DNA from: Motilibacter aurantiacus
GTDB taxonomy: Bacteria; Actinomycetota; Actinomycetes; Motilibacterales; Motilibacteraceae
Assembly (NCBI RefSeq): GCF_011250645.1
Contig: NZ_JAANNO010000001.1
Span: 642,658-706,657 of the forward strand
Length of the DNA: 64,000 nucleotides
Direction of reading: 5' to 3'
Shown here: positions 1 through 9,489 of the stretch, piece after piece
How the letters are laid out: each line of letters begins with the position of its first letter
How positions within the stretch are numbered: the first letter of the stretch is position 1
Made by a program: the position numbers and the translations under genes
Notes under the pieces: model-generated
Told to the model about the DNA's origin: nothing
What the model saw: only the letters and a program-made list of their open reading frames with translations
The model's database searches: none

Positions 1-223
1 CGCTGGAGGCGCGGCTGCCGCGCGAGCTGGAGCGGGCGGTGGAGCGGCCCGAGACGCGGCGGGCGTTGCCGACGTACGGAGCGAGCGCGTCACGCAGCGC
101 CTGCGCGTTGTCCTCGTTGAGGTCGATCTCGTAGGTGACGCCGTCGAGCGCGAACGTGAGCGTCTCGTCGGCGGGGCCGCCGTCGAGGTCGTCCTCGAGC
201 GTGACGATGGTCTTCTGCGCCAT
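1..223 (-). CDS. lsr2: Lsr2-family nucleoid-associated protein (partial)
   Basis: N-terminal part of an H-NS-like, AT-rich-DNA-binding nucleoid protein that silences horizontally acquired genes in Actinobacteria. The visible 74 residues start MAQKTIVTLEDDLDG and continue through the beta-strand dimerisation domain (segment TYEIDLNEDNAQALRDAL) into the Arg/Ser-rich linker. The C-terminal DNA-binding domain lies beyond the left window edge. The ATG is preceded by a good ribosome binding site (GGAGAAAGG). It is the last visible gene of the leftward block. The family call is secure; the gene is cut only by the window. Confidence 0.93.
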   Translation of the reverse strand, partial: MAQKTIVTLEDDLDGGPADETLTFALDGVTYEIDLNEDNAQALRDALAPYVGNARRVSGRSTARSSSRGSRASS

Positions 224-262
224 TCGTGGTGCCTTTCTCCGCAGTACCCCCGCCGAGAACAA

Positions 263-293
263 TTTGTAGCACGGCGCGGTCGATCACGGCCAA
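263..293 (-). promoter_or_regulatory. Possible lsr2 promoter
   Basis: On the minus strand, TTGGCC (288-293) and TACAAA (263-268) are separated by 19 bases, about 40 bases before the lsr2 start. They lie in the only AT-rich patch of this GC-rich gap. The spacing is longer than the ideal 17, so the call is tentative. Confidence 0.3.
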
Positions 294-361
294 TCGAACC
301 ACATGGATTGGCCGCGTTCTCCCTCGAATGGGTGCGGCGCGCGCACGAATTCGGGCGGAGG

Positions 362-475
362 TCAGCTCCGGTCGCGATGCTTCCCGTCCGTCGCGCGGAA
401 CGCCGCACGCATGACGAGGATGAAGACGGTGGCCATCACGGCCATAGGGATGACACCTTCGAGGAAGCCGAGCAC
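362..475 (-). CDS. 37-aa single-span membrane peptide
   Basis: Short GTG-started frame coding for MLGFLEGVIPMAVMATVFIL followed by a basic, polar tail ending in KHRDRS. It has one hydrophobic segment of about 20 residues (roughly 4-23). A strong ribosome binding site (GGAGGAGGGAG) sits 8 bases before the GTG, which is the main reason to accept the gene. It lies between the GNAT gene and lsr2 on the same strand. I do not know its function; a small membrane peptide in this position seems familiar from other actinomycetes, but I cannot verify that. Confidence 0.6.
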   Translation of the reverse strand: MLGFLEGVIPMAVMATVFILVMRAAFRATDGKHRDRS

Positions 476-549
476 GCTTCATTCTCCCTCCTCCACCGGG
501 GGTCTGTCACCCGGGCCGCCCCCGATCAGGTGCGGCCGCCACCCCAGGC

Positions 550-1083
550 CTACAGGTGCAGGAGCATCCGGCTGTTGCCGAGGGTGTTGGGCTTCACCCG
601 GCCGAGGTCGAGGAACTCGGCCACACCCTCGTCGTAGGACTGCAGGAGCTGCTCGAAGACCTCGGGAGACACGGGCGTTCCCTCGATCTCGACGAAACCG
701 TGCCGGGTGAAGAAGTCGACCTCGAAGGTGAGGCAGAACACTCTGGCGACGCCCAGCTCGCGGGCGACCTCGATCAAGCGCCGCAGGACGGCCGAGCCCG
801 CCCCCGTGCCGCGCACGGACCGGTCCACGGCCAGCGTGCGCACCTCGGCGAGGTCCTCCCACAGCACGTGGAGCGCTCCGCAGCCGACAACTCGCCCGTC
901 GGCCTCCGCGACCCAGAACTCCTGGACGTCCTCGTACAACGTCACCGTCGCCTTGGACAGCAGGATTCGTTGGGCGGCGTAGAGGTCGACGAGCGCGCGA
1001 ATCGCCGGGACGTCGGTGGTGCGCGCACGACGCACGACCAGCGGACCGGTCGGGCCGCCCGCGTGGTCGGCGTCCCGGCTCAT
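550..1083 (-). CDS. GNAT N-acetyltransferase, ArgA (N-acetylglutamate synthase)-like
   Basis: Single-domain GNAT acetyltransferase of about 177 residues, resembling the short actinobacterial N-acetylglutamate synthases (Rv2747 type) that acetylate amino acids with acetyl-CoA in arginine synthesis. The acetyl-CoA loop is RSVRGTGAGSAVLRRL. The beta-strand signature AEVRTLAVD precedes it and FFTRHGFVEI follows it. The ATG at 1083 is chosen because a weak GGATGAG precedes it; a GTG at 1101 would add six residues. It lies 40 bp downstream of lysS in the same direction. The exact substrate is inferred from family resemblance only. Confidence 0.8.
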   Translation of the reverse strand: MSRDADHAGGPTGPLVVRRARTTDVPAIRALVDLYAAQRILLSKATVTLYEDVQEFWVAEADGRVVGCGALHVLWEDLAEVRTLAVDRSVRGTGAGSAVLRRLIEVARELGVARVFCLTFEVDFFTRHGFVEIEGTPVSPEVFEQLLQSYDEGVAEFLDLGRVKPNTLGNSRMLLHL

Positions 1084-1123
1084 CGACTCATCCGTTTGCA
1101 CGAGGCGCTATGGTCCCGATTGC

Positions 1124-2641
1124 TCACTCGGGGCGTACGAGCGGGAAGAGCACGGTCTCTCGGATGCCCTTTCCGGTGAGCATCATCAACAGCCGGTCGA
1201 CCCCCATGCCCATGCCCCCCGAGGGCGGCATGCCGTACTCCAGCGCACGCAGGAAGTCCTCGTCCAGGGCCATGGCCTCGGCGTCGCCGCCGGCGGCGAG
1301 AAGGGATTGCGCGGTCAGCCGCCGGCGCTGTTCGACCGGGTCGACGAGCTCGGAGTAGGCGGTCCCCAACTCGGCACCGAAAGCGACGAGATCCCAACGC
1401 TCCGCAACCCGCGGGTCCTCGCGGTGCGCGCGGGTGAGCGGCGACACGTCCGTGGGGAAATCCTTGTAGAAAGTCGGGAGCACGGTGTGCTCCTCCACGA
1501 GGCGCTCGTAGAGCTCCAGCACCACCTGGCCGCGGCCCCACTCCGGCGCGTGCGGGACCCCGGCCTTGTCGGCCAGCGCGCGCAGCTGCTGCTCGGACGT
1601 GTCGTTGGTGACCTCCTCGCCGAGCGCCTCGGAGATGGCCGCGTTGACCGTGGTCACCCGCCACTCGCCGCCGATGTCGTGCTCGGAGACCGTGCCGTCG
1701 AGCGCGGTGTGGGTCACGACGGTGCCGCCGAGGGCGTCCTGCGCGGCCGTGACCACCAGCTCGCGGGTGAGCCGGAGCATGGTGTCGTAGTCGCCGTAGG
1801 CCTCGTACGCCTCGAGCATGGTGAACTCGGGGTTGTGGGTCGAGTCCGCGCCCTCGTTGCGGAAGTTGCGGTTGATCTCGAAGACCTTCTCCACGCCGCC
1901 GACGACGAGCCGCTTGAGGTAGAGCTCGGGGGCGATGCGCAGGAAGAGGTCGAGGTCGTAGGCGTTGATGTGGGTGACGAAGGGGCGGGCGTTGGCTCCG
2001 CCGTGGACGACCTGCAGCATCGGCGTCTCGACCTCGACGAACCCGGTGCGGGTCAGGGTCGAGCGCAGGCTGCGCACGGCGTCGCTGCGGATCTGCAGCA
2101 TCCGCCGGGACTCGGGGTTGACGATCAGGTCGACGTAGCGCTGGCGCACCCGGGCCTCGGGGTCGGTCAGCCCCTTGTGCTTCTCCGGCAGCGGGCGCAG
2201 GGACTTCGACGTCATCGCCCAGGAGTCGGCGAGCACGGAGAGCTCCCCGCGCCGCGACGTGATGACCTCGCCCTCGACCCCGACGTGGTCGCCGAGGTCG
2301 ACGTCGGACTTCCACGCGTCCAGGCGCTCCTGCCCGACCGAGTCGAGGCTGAGCATCACCTGCATGTCGTCGGTGCCGTCGCGCAGCGTCGCGAAGCAGA
2401 GCTTGCCGGTGTTGCGGAAGAAGATCACGCGACCGGCCACGCCCACGCGCTCGCCGGTGTGCGTGTCGGGCGCGAGGCCGGGGTGCTTCGCGCGCAGCTC
2501 GGCGAAGCTCGTGGTGCGCGGGAAGCCGACCGGGTACGGGTCGGCCCCCTCCGCCCGCAGGCGCTCGAGCTTTTCCCGGCGTACCCGCTCCTGCTCGCTC
2601 AGACCGTCGGGCTGCAGGGCGTCGGGCTGCTCGTCACTCAC
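1124..2641 (-). CDS. lysS: Lysyl-tRNA synthetase, class II
   Basis: Charges tRNA-Lys with lysine in the cytoplasm. The 505-aa length is normal for bacterial class II LysS. An N-terminal OB-fold anticodon-binding domain (about residues 60-165, with [18 protein letters not shown]) is followed by the catalytic core, with motif 2 around [20 protein letters not shown] and motif 3 [16 protein letters not shown] near the C-terminus. It starts with GTG (MSDEQPDAL), and that start overlaps the stop of a 31-codon frame upstream. It belongs to the leftward operon after coaX. Confidence 0.96.
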   Translation of the reverse strand: MSDEQPDALQPDGLSEQERVRREKLERLRAEGADPYPVGFPRTTSFAELRAKHPGLAPDTHTGERVGVAGRVIFFRNTGKLCFATLRDGTDDMQVMLSLDSVGQERLDAWKSDVDLGDHVGVEGEVITSRRGELSVLADSWAMTSKSLRPLPEKHKGLTDPEARVRQRYVDLIVNPESRRMLQIRSDAVRSLRSTLTRTGFVEVETPMLQVVHGGANARPFVTHINAYDLDLFLRIAPELYLKRLVVGGVEKVFEINRNFRNEGADSTHNPEFTMLEAYEAYGDYDTMLRLTRELVVTAAQDALGGTVVTHTALDGTVSEHDIGGEWRVTTVNAAISEALGEEVTNDTSEQQLRALADKAGVPHAPEWGRGQVVLELYERLVEEHTVLPTFYKDFPTDVSPLTRAHREDPRVAERWDLVAFGAELGTAYSELVDPVEQRRRLTAQSLLAAGGDAEAMALDEDFLRALEYGMPPSGGMGMGVDRLLMMLTGKGIRETVLFPLVRPE

Positions 2642-2733
2642 CTGTCCAGGCTACCGAGCGGGCGGTCGGCCTTCCGCGCCTGCGCCGCGGTCCTCGGGAC
2701 GGGGGCTCGACGGGGGCTGAGGACGGTGATCAT
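2638..2733 (-). CDS. Possible 31-aa upstream frame coupled to lysS
   Basis: A short ATG frame, [20 protein letters not shown] continuing to PLGSLDR, fills most of the 132-bp coaX-lysS gap. Its TGA overlaps the lysS GTG in the GTGA arrangement used elsewhere in this operon. The peptide is basic and resembles no family I know. A weak GGTGG precedes the ATG. It could be a translated leader that couples lysS translation, or chance. Confidence 0.25.
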   Translation of the reverse strand: MITVLSPRRAPVPRTAAQARKADRPLGSLDR

Positions 2734-2773
2734 GACACCCACCGCGCACGAGCCCGCGGTCGAGCCGGGCGCG

Positions 2774-3565
2774 TCAGGCCGTGGGGTGGTTGCGCTCGAA
2801 CGCCAGCCGCAGCCCGTGCAGCGTGAGCCACGGCTCGTGCGCGTCGATCGAGGAGGACTCCTCGAGCACGAGAGGGGCCAGCCCGCCGGTGGCGATGACG
2901 GTGACGTCGTCGGGGTCGGACGCGAGCTCGCGGGCCATCCGGTCCACGATCCCGTCGACCTGGCCGGCGAAGCCGAAGATGATCCCGGACTGCAGCGCCT
3001 CGACCGTGTTGCGGCCGACGACGGAGCGCGGGCGCGCGAGCTCGACCCGCCGCAGCTGGGCACCGCGGGTGCCGAGGGCCTCCACGGAGATCTCGATGCC
3101 GGGGGCGATGGCACCGCCCACGTACTCCCCCCGGGACGTCACCGCGTCGAAGGTGGTCGCCGTGCCGAAGTCGACGACGATCGCGGGCCCGCCGTGCAGG
3201 TGGACGGCGGCAAGGGCGTTGAGGATGCGGTCGGAGCCGACTTCCTTGGGGTTGTCGGTCAGCACCGGGATCCCCGTCTTCACCCCCGGCTCGACGACGA
3301 GCGTCGGGACCGTCGAGTAGTAGCGCCGGCACAGGTCGCGCATCTCCAGCAGCTGCGCCGGGACGGTGGAGCAGACCGCGATGCCGGCGATGTCCTCGTC
3401 CGCGCCGAGGGCAGGGTGCTGGCGCAGCAGCGACTGGACGACGACGGCGAGCTCGTCCGCGGTACGCCCAGCGACGGTCGCGATGCGCCAGTGCTCGACG
3501 ACCTCCGCGCCGTCGAGCAGGCCGAGGACGGTGTGGGTGTTGCCCACGTCGATGGCGAGCAGCAC
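2774..3565 (-). CDS. coaX: Type III pantothenate kinase
   Basis: Phosphorylates pantothenate, the first committed step of CoA synthesis. The 263-aa protein has the N-terminal phosphate-binding motif AIDVGNTHTVLGLLDG of the ASKHA fold, the GSDRILNALAA segment and VVDFGTATTFDAV, all characteristic of CoaX. It lies 2 bp from the nadC stop in the same operon, which also holds panC and panD, so pantothenate is made and phosphorylated from one transcript. Confidence 0.95.
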   Translation of the reverse strand: MLLAIDVGNTHTVLGLLDGAEVVEHWRIATVAGRTADELAVVVQSLLRQHPALGADEDIAGIAVCSTVPAQLLEMRDLCRRYYSTVPTLVVEPGVKTGIPVLTDNPKEVGSDRILNALAAVHLHGGPAIVVDFGTATTFDAVTSRGEYVGGAIAPGIEISVEALGTRGAQLRRVELARPRSVVGRNTVEALQSGIIFGFAGQVDGIVDRMARELASDPDDVTVIATGGLAPLVLEESSSIDAHEPWLTLHGLRLAFERNHPTA

Positions 3566-3567
3566 GC

Positions 3568-4494
3568 TCAGGCCCCGCTTCCGTCGGCGCCCACGGCCCT
3601 GCGGCCGGGCTCGTCGAGCGGGCGCAGGTCGAGCCCGATGTCGAGCACCTGGACCGAGTGGGTGAGCGCCCCGACGGCGAGGAAGTCCACGCCGGTCGAC
3701 GCGACCTTGCGCGCCGTCCCGAGCGTGAGGCCGCCGCTCGCCTCCAGCCGCGCCCGGCCCCCGACGAGCTTGACCGCCCGGCGCAGGTCCGCCGTCGACA
3801 TGTTGTCCAGCAGGACGAGGTCCGCGCCCGCCTCGACGGCCAGCACGGCGTCCTCGACCGTGTCCGCCTCGACCTCGATGGGCAGGTCGGGGTGGGCCGC
3901 GCGGACCCGCTCGAAGGCGGCCACCACGCCGCCGGCGGCCACCACGTGGTTGTCCTTCACCATCGCGGCGTCCGACAGCGACATCCGGTGGTTCTGCCCG
4001 CCGCCGCAGCGGACGGCGTACTTCTCCAGCGCGCGCAGGCCCGGGGTGGTCTTGCGGGTGTCGCGGACGGCGGCGCCGGTGCCGCGGACGGCGTCGACCC
4101 AGATGGCGGTGAGGGTGGCGATGCCGGAGAGCCGGCCGAGCAGGTTCAGCGCCGTACGCTCCGCGGTGAGCAGGGTGCGCGTGCTGCCCGCGACGCTCGC
4201 GATCGCCGTGCCCTCGGCGACGACGGCGCCGTCGGGGACGATCGGGTGCACCACGGCGTCGCCGGCGAGCTCGAAGACGGCCGCGGCCACCGGGAGCCCG
4301 GCGACCACCCCGTCGGCGCGGGTCGCCAGGTCGCCGACGGACAGCGCGTCCTCCGGCACGGTCGAGACCGTCGTGACGTCGACGCCGCCGGCGAGGTCCT
4401 CGGCCAGGGCCCGGCGCACGAGGTCGACGACGGCCTCCGGGTCGAGCCCCGCGGTGACGAGCGCGTTCCAGGTCTCGTCGCGCAGCGCGCTCAT
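3568..4494 (-). CDS. nadC: Nicotinate-nucleotide pyrophosphorylase (quinolinate phosphoribosyltransferase)
   Basis: Converts quinolinate and PRPP to nicotinate mononucleotide in de novo NAD synthesis. The 308-aa length is normal. Visible motifs include DVTTVSTVPED, RTALNLLGRLSGIATLT, DTRKTTPGLRALEKYAVRCG, GGGQNHRMSLSDAAMVKDNH and VLLDNMS. The ATG overlaps the nadB stop by 4 bp (ATGA). No nadA (quinolinate synthase) gene is visible in the window. Confidence 0.96.
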   Translation of the reverse strand: MSALRDETWNALVTAGLDPEAVVDLVRRALAEDLAGGVDVTTVSTVPEDALSVGDLATRADGVVAGLPVAAAVFELAGDAVVHPIVPDGAVVAEGTAIASVAGSTRTLLTAERTALNLLGRLSGIATLTAIWVDAVRGTGAAVRDTRKTTPGLRALEKYAVRCGGGQNHRMSLSDAAMVKDNHVVAAGGVVAAFERVRAAHPDLPIEVEADTVEDAVLAVEAGADLVLLDNMSTADLRRAVKLVGGRARLEASGGLTLGTARKVASTGVDFLAVGALTHSVQVLDIGLDLRPLDEPGRRAVGADGSGA

Positions 4495-6149
4495 CGGGCG
4501 GCCCCGGCAGCGGCCTCGCCGGGGGCGCGCAGCGGCTCCGGGCGTACGTCCAGCCGGCCGTTCGCGAGTGTGGTCACGAGGTGCATCCTCCATGCCTCGT
4601 CGTCCCGGGCCGGGAAGTCCTCCCGCCAGTGGCTGCCCCTGGTCTCCTCCCGCCGCGCTGCGGCGGTGGCCAGCGCGGCGGAGACCGTGAGCAGGTTCGT
4701 GGCCTCCCAGCACTCGGTGCAGGGCTCGCCGCTGGCCGGCCCGGACAGCTCGTCGATCACCCCAAGGGTGGCCGAGAGGCTCGCCGCGGAGCGCAGCACC
4801 CCCGCCCCGTCGGACATCGCGCGCTGCAGCCGGGGGCGTACGCCCGCGTCGAGGACGCCGGCCGGCCGCGGGTCCGGCGCCGGGTCCGCGGGCTCGGGGA
4901 GCTCGCCGGCGAGCGTCTCCGCGATGCGGGCGGCGAACACCAGCCCCTCGAGCAGGGAGTTGGACGCGAGCCGGTTGGCGCCGTGGACCCCCGTGCAGGC
5001 GACCTCCCCGCAGGCGTACAGCCCGGGGACCGTGGTCCGGCCGCGCAGGTCGGTGCGCACGCCGCCAGAGGCGTAGTGGCAGGCCGGCACGACGGGGACG
5101 AGCTCGCGCACGGGGTCGATGCCGTGCTCCCGGCAGCTGGCGAGGATGGTCGGGAAGCGGCGCCGCCACTTCTCCTCGCCGAACCCGCGCCCGTCGAGCC
5201 AGACGTGCGGGGCGCCGGTCGCCTGCATGCGTCGCAGCACCGCCTTCGCGACCACGTCGCGCGGGGCCAGGTCGGCCAGCTCGTGCTCGCCCTGCATGAA
5301 GCGGTTCCCCGTGTCGTCGACGAGGAATGCGCCCTCGCCGCGCACCGCCTCGGAGACGAGTGGCTGCTGCCCGCCGTAGAGGTCCCCGAGCCAGAGGACC
5401 GTCGGATGGAACTGCACGAACTCCAGATCAGTGATCTCGGCCCCGGCGCGCAGCGCGAGCGCGACGCCGTCCCCGGTGGACACCGACGGGTTGGTGGTGG
5501 AGGCGTAGACCTGGCCCAGCCCGCCGGTCGCGAGCACCACGGCCCGGCCGAGGGCAGCGCCGACACCGTCACGGGCGCCCTGGCCGATGACGTGCAGGGT
5601 CACGCCGCAGGCACGCCCGTCCGCGGAGCGCAGCAGGTCGAGGACCAGCGCCTGCTCCACGATGTCGACCTCGGGGTCGGAGCGCAGCGCCTCCAGCAGG
5701 GCACGCTGGACCTCGAGGCCCGTGGCGTCGCCGCCCGCGTGGACGATCCGGTCGCGGTGGTGCCCGCCCTCCCTGGTGAAGACGAGGGCGCCCCTGGAGT
5801 CCCGGTCCAGGCGCGCTCCGGCGTCCACCAGCTCGCGCACCCGGGCCGGGCCTTCGGTCACGAGGACGCGCACGGCGTCCTCCTCGCACAGCCCCACGCC
5901 CGCGACGAGCGTGTCGCGCAGGTGCTCGTCCGGGCTGTCGTCCGGCCCGAGGGCCGCGGCGATGCCGCCCTGTGCCCACCGGGTGGACCCGGCGTCGAGC
6001 CAGGTCTTGGTCACGAGCAGCACGGACAGCCCGGCCCGGCGGGCGCCCAGCGCCGCGGTCAGCCCCGCGATCCCGCTGCCCACGACGACGACGTCCGCTC
6101 GTGTCGTCCAGCCGGGCGCCGCCGCCGCGAGCCGCTGCGGCAGCCTCAC
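4491..6149 (-). CDS. nadB: L-aspartate oxidase
   Basis: FAD enzyme that oxidises L-aspartate to iminoaspartate, the first step of bacterial NAD synthesis. The 552-aa protein has the dinucleotide-binding motif [14 protein letters not shown] near residue 22, the succinate-dehydrogenase-like [31 protein letters not shown] in the active-site region, and the late FAD motif [17 protein letters not shown]. Its start overlaps the panD stop by 4 bp and its stop overlaps nadC. Confidence 0.96.
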   Translation of the reverse strand: MRLPQRLAAAAPGWTTRADVVVVGSGIAGLTAALGARRAGLSVLLVTKTWLDAGSTRWAQGGIAAALGPDDSPDEHLRDTLVAGVGLCEEDAVRVLVTEGPARVRELVDAGARLDRDSRGALVFTREGGHHRDRIVHAGGDATGLEVQRALLEALRSDPEVDIVEQALVLDLLRSADGRACGVTLHVIGQGARDGVGAALGRAVVLATGGLGQVYASTTNPSVSTGDGVALALRAGAEITDLEFVQFHPTVLWLGDLYGGQQPLVSEAVRGEGAFLVDDTGNRFMQGEHELADLAPRDVVAKAVLRRMQATGAPHVWLDGRGFGEEKWRRRFPTILASCREHGIDPVRELVPVVPACHYASGGVRTDLRGRTTVPGLYACGEVACTGVHGANRLASNSLLEGLVFAARIAETLAGELPEPADPAPDPRPAGVLDAGVRPRLQRAMSDGAGVLRSAASLSATLGVIDELSGPASGEPCTECWEATNLLTVSAALATAAARREETRGSHWREDFPARDDEAWRMHLVTTLANGRLDVRPEPLRAPGEAAAGAAR

Positions 6150-6559
6150 ACCGCCCCCGCGGGGCGCAGCTGTGCCGTGCCGGGGACCGGCTGCGCGGCG
6201 TCCCCGCCGACCTCCACGATCGCGTTGGCGTCGTCGACGTGCACGACCCGCGGCTGCAGGCGGCGCGCCTCAGCGTCGTCGACCACCGCGTAGGAGATGA
6301 GGATGACCAGGTCGCCCGGGTGGACGAGGTGCGCGGCGGCGCCGTTGATGCCGACGACGCCACTGCCCCGCTCGCCGGGGATGACGTACGTCTCGAGCCG
6401 GGCGCCGTTGGTCACGTCCACCACCGAGACCTGTTCCCCGGGCAGCAGGTCGGCGGCGTCGAGCAGGTCGGAGTCCACGGTGATCGAGCCGACGTAGTGC
6501 AGGTCCGCGTGCGTCACGGTCGCCCGATGGATCTTCGACTTCAACATCGTGCGAAGCAT
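6146..6559 (-). CDS. panD: Aspartate 1-decarboxylase proenzyme
   Basis: Makes beta-alanine from aspartate for pantothenate. The pyruvoyl enzyme is formed by self-cleavage between Gly24 and Ser25, seen here in [13 protein letters not shown]. The catalytic Lys is in the N-terminal [11 protein letters not shown], and the [10 protein letters not shown] segment is conserved. The 137-aa length is typical. It lies 3 bp after panC and overlaps nadB, so aspartate feeds both pathways from one operon. Confidence 0.96.
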   Translation of the reverse strand: MLRTMLKSKIHRATVTHADLHYVGSITVDSDLLDAADLLPGEQVSVVDVTNGARLETYVIPGERGSGVVGINGAAAHLVHPGDLVILISYAVVDDAEARRLQPRVVHVDDANAIVEVGGDAAQPVPGTAQLRPAGAV

Positions 6560-6562
6560 GCT

Positions 6563-7423
6563 TCAGCCCTTAGTTTTCGGTAGATCGAGGTTCAGAGGAA
6601 CGTTGTCGATGAGGCGGGTCTTCCCGACCCGGGCGGCCACGAGCAGGCGCGCCTCGCCGGAGAGCGGCGCGGGCTCGAGCGCCGGGCCGCGCAGCTCCAG
6701 GTAGTCGACGACGGCGTCGGGCTCCGCCGCGAGGACGGCGCGGGCGGCGCCGAGCACCGCGTCGGAGCCGCTGCCGGCGGCGTCGGCGCCGGCCCGCAGC
6801 GCCGCGGACAGGGCCAGGGCCACGTCGCGCTCGCTCGCGTCGAGGTACTTGTTGCGGCTGGAGAGCGCGAGGCCGTCCGGCTCGCGCACGGTCGGGACGC
6901 CGACGACGTCGACGGCGAGGTTGACGTCGCGCACCATGCGACGGATGAGGACCAGCTGCTGGTAGTCCTTCTCCCCGAAGAACGCCACGTCCGGCGTGGT
7001 GAGGTGCAGCAGCTTCAGCACGACGGTCAGCACGCCGGAGAAGTGGCCGGGCCGGGCCGCGCCCTCCAGCTGCTCGCCCAGCGGGCCGGGAACGACCCGG
7101 ACCTGCGGCTCCTCCGGGTAGACCTCGTCGACGCCGGGGGCGAACGCGAGGTCGGCGCCGTGCTCGCCGAGCAGCGTGAGGTCGGCCTGCAGGGTCCGCG
7201 GGTAGCGGTCGAAGTCCTCCCCCGCCCCGAACTGCAGCGGGTTGACGAAGACCGTCGCCACCACGGTCCCGGGTGCCCCGACACGCTCGCGGGCAGCGCG
7301 GACGAGCGCGGCGTGCCCCGCGTGCAGCGCGCCCATGGTGAAGACGGCCGCGACCGGGCCGCCCCTCCCGGCCAGGGCCGAGCGCAGCTCCGCCCGCGTC
7401 GTCACGAGCTGCGGCGCGCTCAC
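6563..7423 (-). CDS. panC: Pantothenate synthetase
   Basis: Joins pantoate and beta-alanine with ATP. The 286-aa protein has the adenylation motif [13 protein letters not shown], the [19 protein letters not shown] segment, [16 protein letters not shown] and [11 protein letters not shown], all diagnostic of PanC. The start overlaps the stop of the DUF2520 gene by 4 bp. Confidence 0.96.
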   Translation of the reverse strand: MSAPQLVTTRAELRSALAGRGGPVAAVFTMGALHAGHAALVRAARERVGAPGTVVATVFVNPLQFGAGEDFDRYPRTLQADLTLLGEHGADLAFAPGVDEVYPEEPQVRVVPGPLGEQLEGAARPGHFSGVLTVVLKLLHLTTPDVAFFGEKDYQQLVLIRRMVRDVNLAVDVVGVPTVREPDGLALSSRNKYLDASERDVALALSAALRAGADAAGSGSDAVLGAARAVLAAEPDAVVDYLELRGPALEPAPLSGEARLLVAARVGKTRLIDNVPLNLDLPKTKG

Positions 7424-8328
7424 GAGCGGCTCCCGGCAAGCACGTCGAGCAGCGCCTCCGCGCGCTCGGGGCTCAGCAGCCCCGCGGCGAGCGCCCGGTC
7501 GGCCTGCAGGCGGGCGAGGGCGACGTACGCCGCGGCCGCCTCGGGCGAGACCGCGGACAGCTCGCGCACGTGCGCGGCCACCGTCCCGGCGTCCCCGCGG
7601 GCCACCGGCCCGGTGAGCGCCGCGTCCCCGGAGCGCAGGGCGCCGTCGAGCGCGGCGCCGAGCAGGGGCGCGACGAAGCGGGCCGGGTGCTCGACACCGC
7701 AGCGGGCGAGCAGCTCGTTCGACTGGGCCACGAGCGTCACGATGCTGTTCGCGGCGCTGGCCAGCGCCGCGTGGTAGAGCGGGCGCGCCTCCTCGGCGAC
7801 CTCCTGCGGCTCCCCGCCCATCTCGACGACGAGCGCCTGGCCGATGGGCACCAGCGCGGCGGGCGCGGTGACCGCGAAGGAGCAGCCGGACAGCCTGGCG
7901 AGGTCGACACTGGTGCCGGTGAACGTCATGGCCGGGTGCAGCGCCAGCGGAAGCGCGCCGACGCGCGTCGCCGGCTCGAGGACCGCGACGCCGTGCCGGC
8001 CGCTGGGGTGGGCGATCAGCTGGCCGGGGCGGACGGCCCCCGTCGCGGCCAGGCCCTCGACCAACGCGGGGAGGTCGTCGTCGGGCACCGCGAGCAGGGC
8101 GAGGTCGACGTCGGCGACGACCTCGCGCGGGTCGCGCAGCGGCACCCCGGGCAGCAGCGCGTCCGCCCGGGTGCGGCTCGCCTCGGAGACACCGGAGGCG
8201 GCGGTCACCGAGTGCCCGGCGGCGCGGAGGGCGGCCCCGAGGACGGCTCCGACGCGGCCGGTGCCGACGACCCCGACGCGGAGCCGCGCCGGGCGCGCGC
8301 GGCCGGCGGACGGTTGAGACGAAGACAT
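7420..8328 (-). CDS. Rossmann-fold / DUF2520 oxidoreductase-like protein
   Basis: 302-aa protein with an N-terminal NAD(P)-binding motif ([20 protein letters not shown], about residues 18-37) and a helical C-terminal DUF2520 domain (HPAMTFTGT, then [16 protein letters not shown]). It resembles the Rv3603c-type genes usually found upstream of panC in Actinobacteria. It is the first gene of the leftward operon, and its start lies 67 bp from the divergent methyltransferase start. Context suggests a role near pantothenate synthesis; the reaction is not established from sequence. Confidence 0.85.
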   Translation of the reverse strand: MSSSQPSAGRARPARLRVGVVGTGRVGAVLGAALRAAGHSVTAASGVSEASRTRADALLPGVPLRDPREVVADVDLALLAVPDDDLPALVEGLAATGAVRPGQLIAHPSGRHGVAVLEPATRVGALPLALHPAMTFTGTSVDLARLSGCSFAVTAPAALVPIGQALVVEMGGEPQEVAEEARPLYHAALASAANSIVTLVAQSNELLARCGVEHPARFVAPLLGAALDGALRSGDAALTGPVARGDAGTVAAHVRELSAVSPEAAAAYVALARLQADRALAAGLLSPERAEALLDVLAGSRS

Positions 8329-8395
8329 GGGCGTTCCAGTCCGCGAGGGGTACCAGACGGCGTCAGCCTACTTCGACAGGCGGGATGATCATCTC

Positions 8396-9373
8396 GTGGC
8401 CGGGCCGCTCCCCTACCGAGCAGCGGTCCGGCACGCCCTCTACGGGCCCGCGGGCTTCTACCGCCGGCCCGAAGGCCCGGCCGGCCATTTCCGCACCTCG
8501 GTGCACGCCTCCCCGCTGCTGCTGGCCGAGGCGCTGGCTCGCCTGGCGCGGGCGGCCGGGCTGCGCCGCGTCGTCGACATCGGCGCCGGCCGCGGAGAGC
8601 TGCTCCTGGCCCTGGCCGAGGCCGACCCCGGCCTTGCCCTGCACGGGGTCGACGTGGCCCCTCGGCCCGACGGCCTGCCCGGGCAGGTCCGGTGGTCCTT
8701 CCGGCCGCCGCGCGGCGGGACGGCCCTGCTCCTCGGCCACGAATGGCTCGACGACGTCCCGGTCGACGTCGTGGAGCGGACGCCCGGTGGCGTCCGCACG
8801 GTGCTCGTCGACCCGCGGTCGGGCGCCGAGACGCCCGGGCCGCCACCCTCCCCGGCCGATCGGGCCTGGCTGCGCCGCTGGTGGCCGCTCCGGGAGGTCG
8901 GGGACCGGGCCGAGGTCGGCCGACCGCGCGACCGGGCCTGGGCCGCCGCGGTCGGGACGTTGCGCGGCGGGCTCGCGGTCGCGGTCGACTACGCGCACCT
9001 GCGGGTGGAGCGGGCCGCCGGCGCGTACGCCGCGGGCACGCTGCGGGGGCACCGCGACGGCCGGCTGGTGCCTCCCGTGCCCGACGGCTCGTGCGACGTG
9101 ACGGCCGCCGTGGCCATGGACGCGGTGGCGGCGGCGGGCCTGGCGGCCGGCGCCCGGGCGTACGTCCTCGCGACCCAGCGCGCGGTGCTCGGCCACCTGC
9201 TCCCCGAGCCGGTCGACGGTGGCTTCGCGGCGCTCGAGCGGCGCGCTCGCGTCGCCGAGCTGCGCGACCCCGACGGGCTCGGCGGCTTCTGCTGGCTGGT
9301 GCAGGCGGTGGGCGGCTTCGCCCTGCCCGGCCCTCTGGATGGCGTTCCGGGAGCTCGAGGCACAAATGTCTAG
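8396..9373 (+). CDS. SAM-dependent methyltransferase, MidA/NDUFAF7-like
   Basis: About 325-aa methyltransferase with the SAM motif [18 protein letters not shown] and the MidA-type segment [14 protein letters not shown]. Mitochondrial relatives methylate a complex I subunit, which is suggestive because an orphan NuoD-like gene lies at 20.1 kb. The GTG at 8396 gives [18 protein letters not shown], matching the usual family start. A GTG frame to 8327 is open but would overlap the divergent gene. A 16-bp near-palindrome centred on GATGATCATC lies just before the start. Confidence 0.8.
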   Translation: MAGPLPYRAAVRHALYGPAGFYRRPEGPAGHFRTSVHASPLLLAEALARLARAAGLRRVVDIGAGRGELLLALAEADPGLALHGVDVAPRPDGLPGQVRWSFRPPRGGTALLLGHEWLDDVPVDVVERTPGGVRTVLVDPRSGAETPGPPPSPADRAWLRRWWPLREVGDRAEVGRPRDRAWAAAVGTLRGGLAVAVDYAHLRVERAAGAYAAGTLRGHRDGRLVPPVPDGSCDVTAAVAMDAVAAAGLAAGARAYVLATQRAVLGHLLPEPVDGGFAALERRARVAELRDPDGLGGFCWLVQAVGGFALPGPLDGVPGARGTNV

Positions 9374-9489
9374 AAGCAATTCCCGGTCGTAACGAACAGC
9401 ATTCCGCTTCATGCCCGGCCGCTGCGACCGATCGGAAAGCACAGCCTCTTTCTCGGTCCCTTCCGCCGCCGCACCGCCCCGGAGACCCC

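Noticed and set aside
1016-4690. Long open plus-strand frame of over 1200 codons opposite lysS, coaX and nadC
   Set aside because: Its product is low-complexity Arg/Gly/Val-rich and has no domains. It mirrors the high-GC third positions of the real minus-strand genes.
9374-9489. Possible c-di-GMP riboswitch before the chemoreceptor gene
   Set aside because: A 6-bp stem (CGGTCG/CGACCG) and a GAAAGCACAG string are present, but the conserved GEMM core sequences and paired elements are not.
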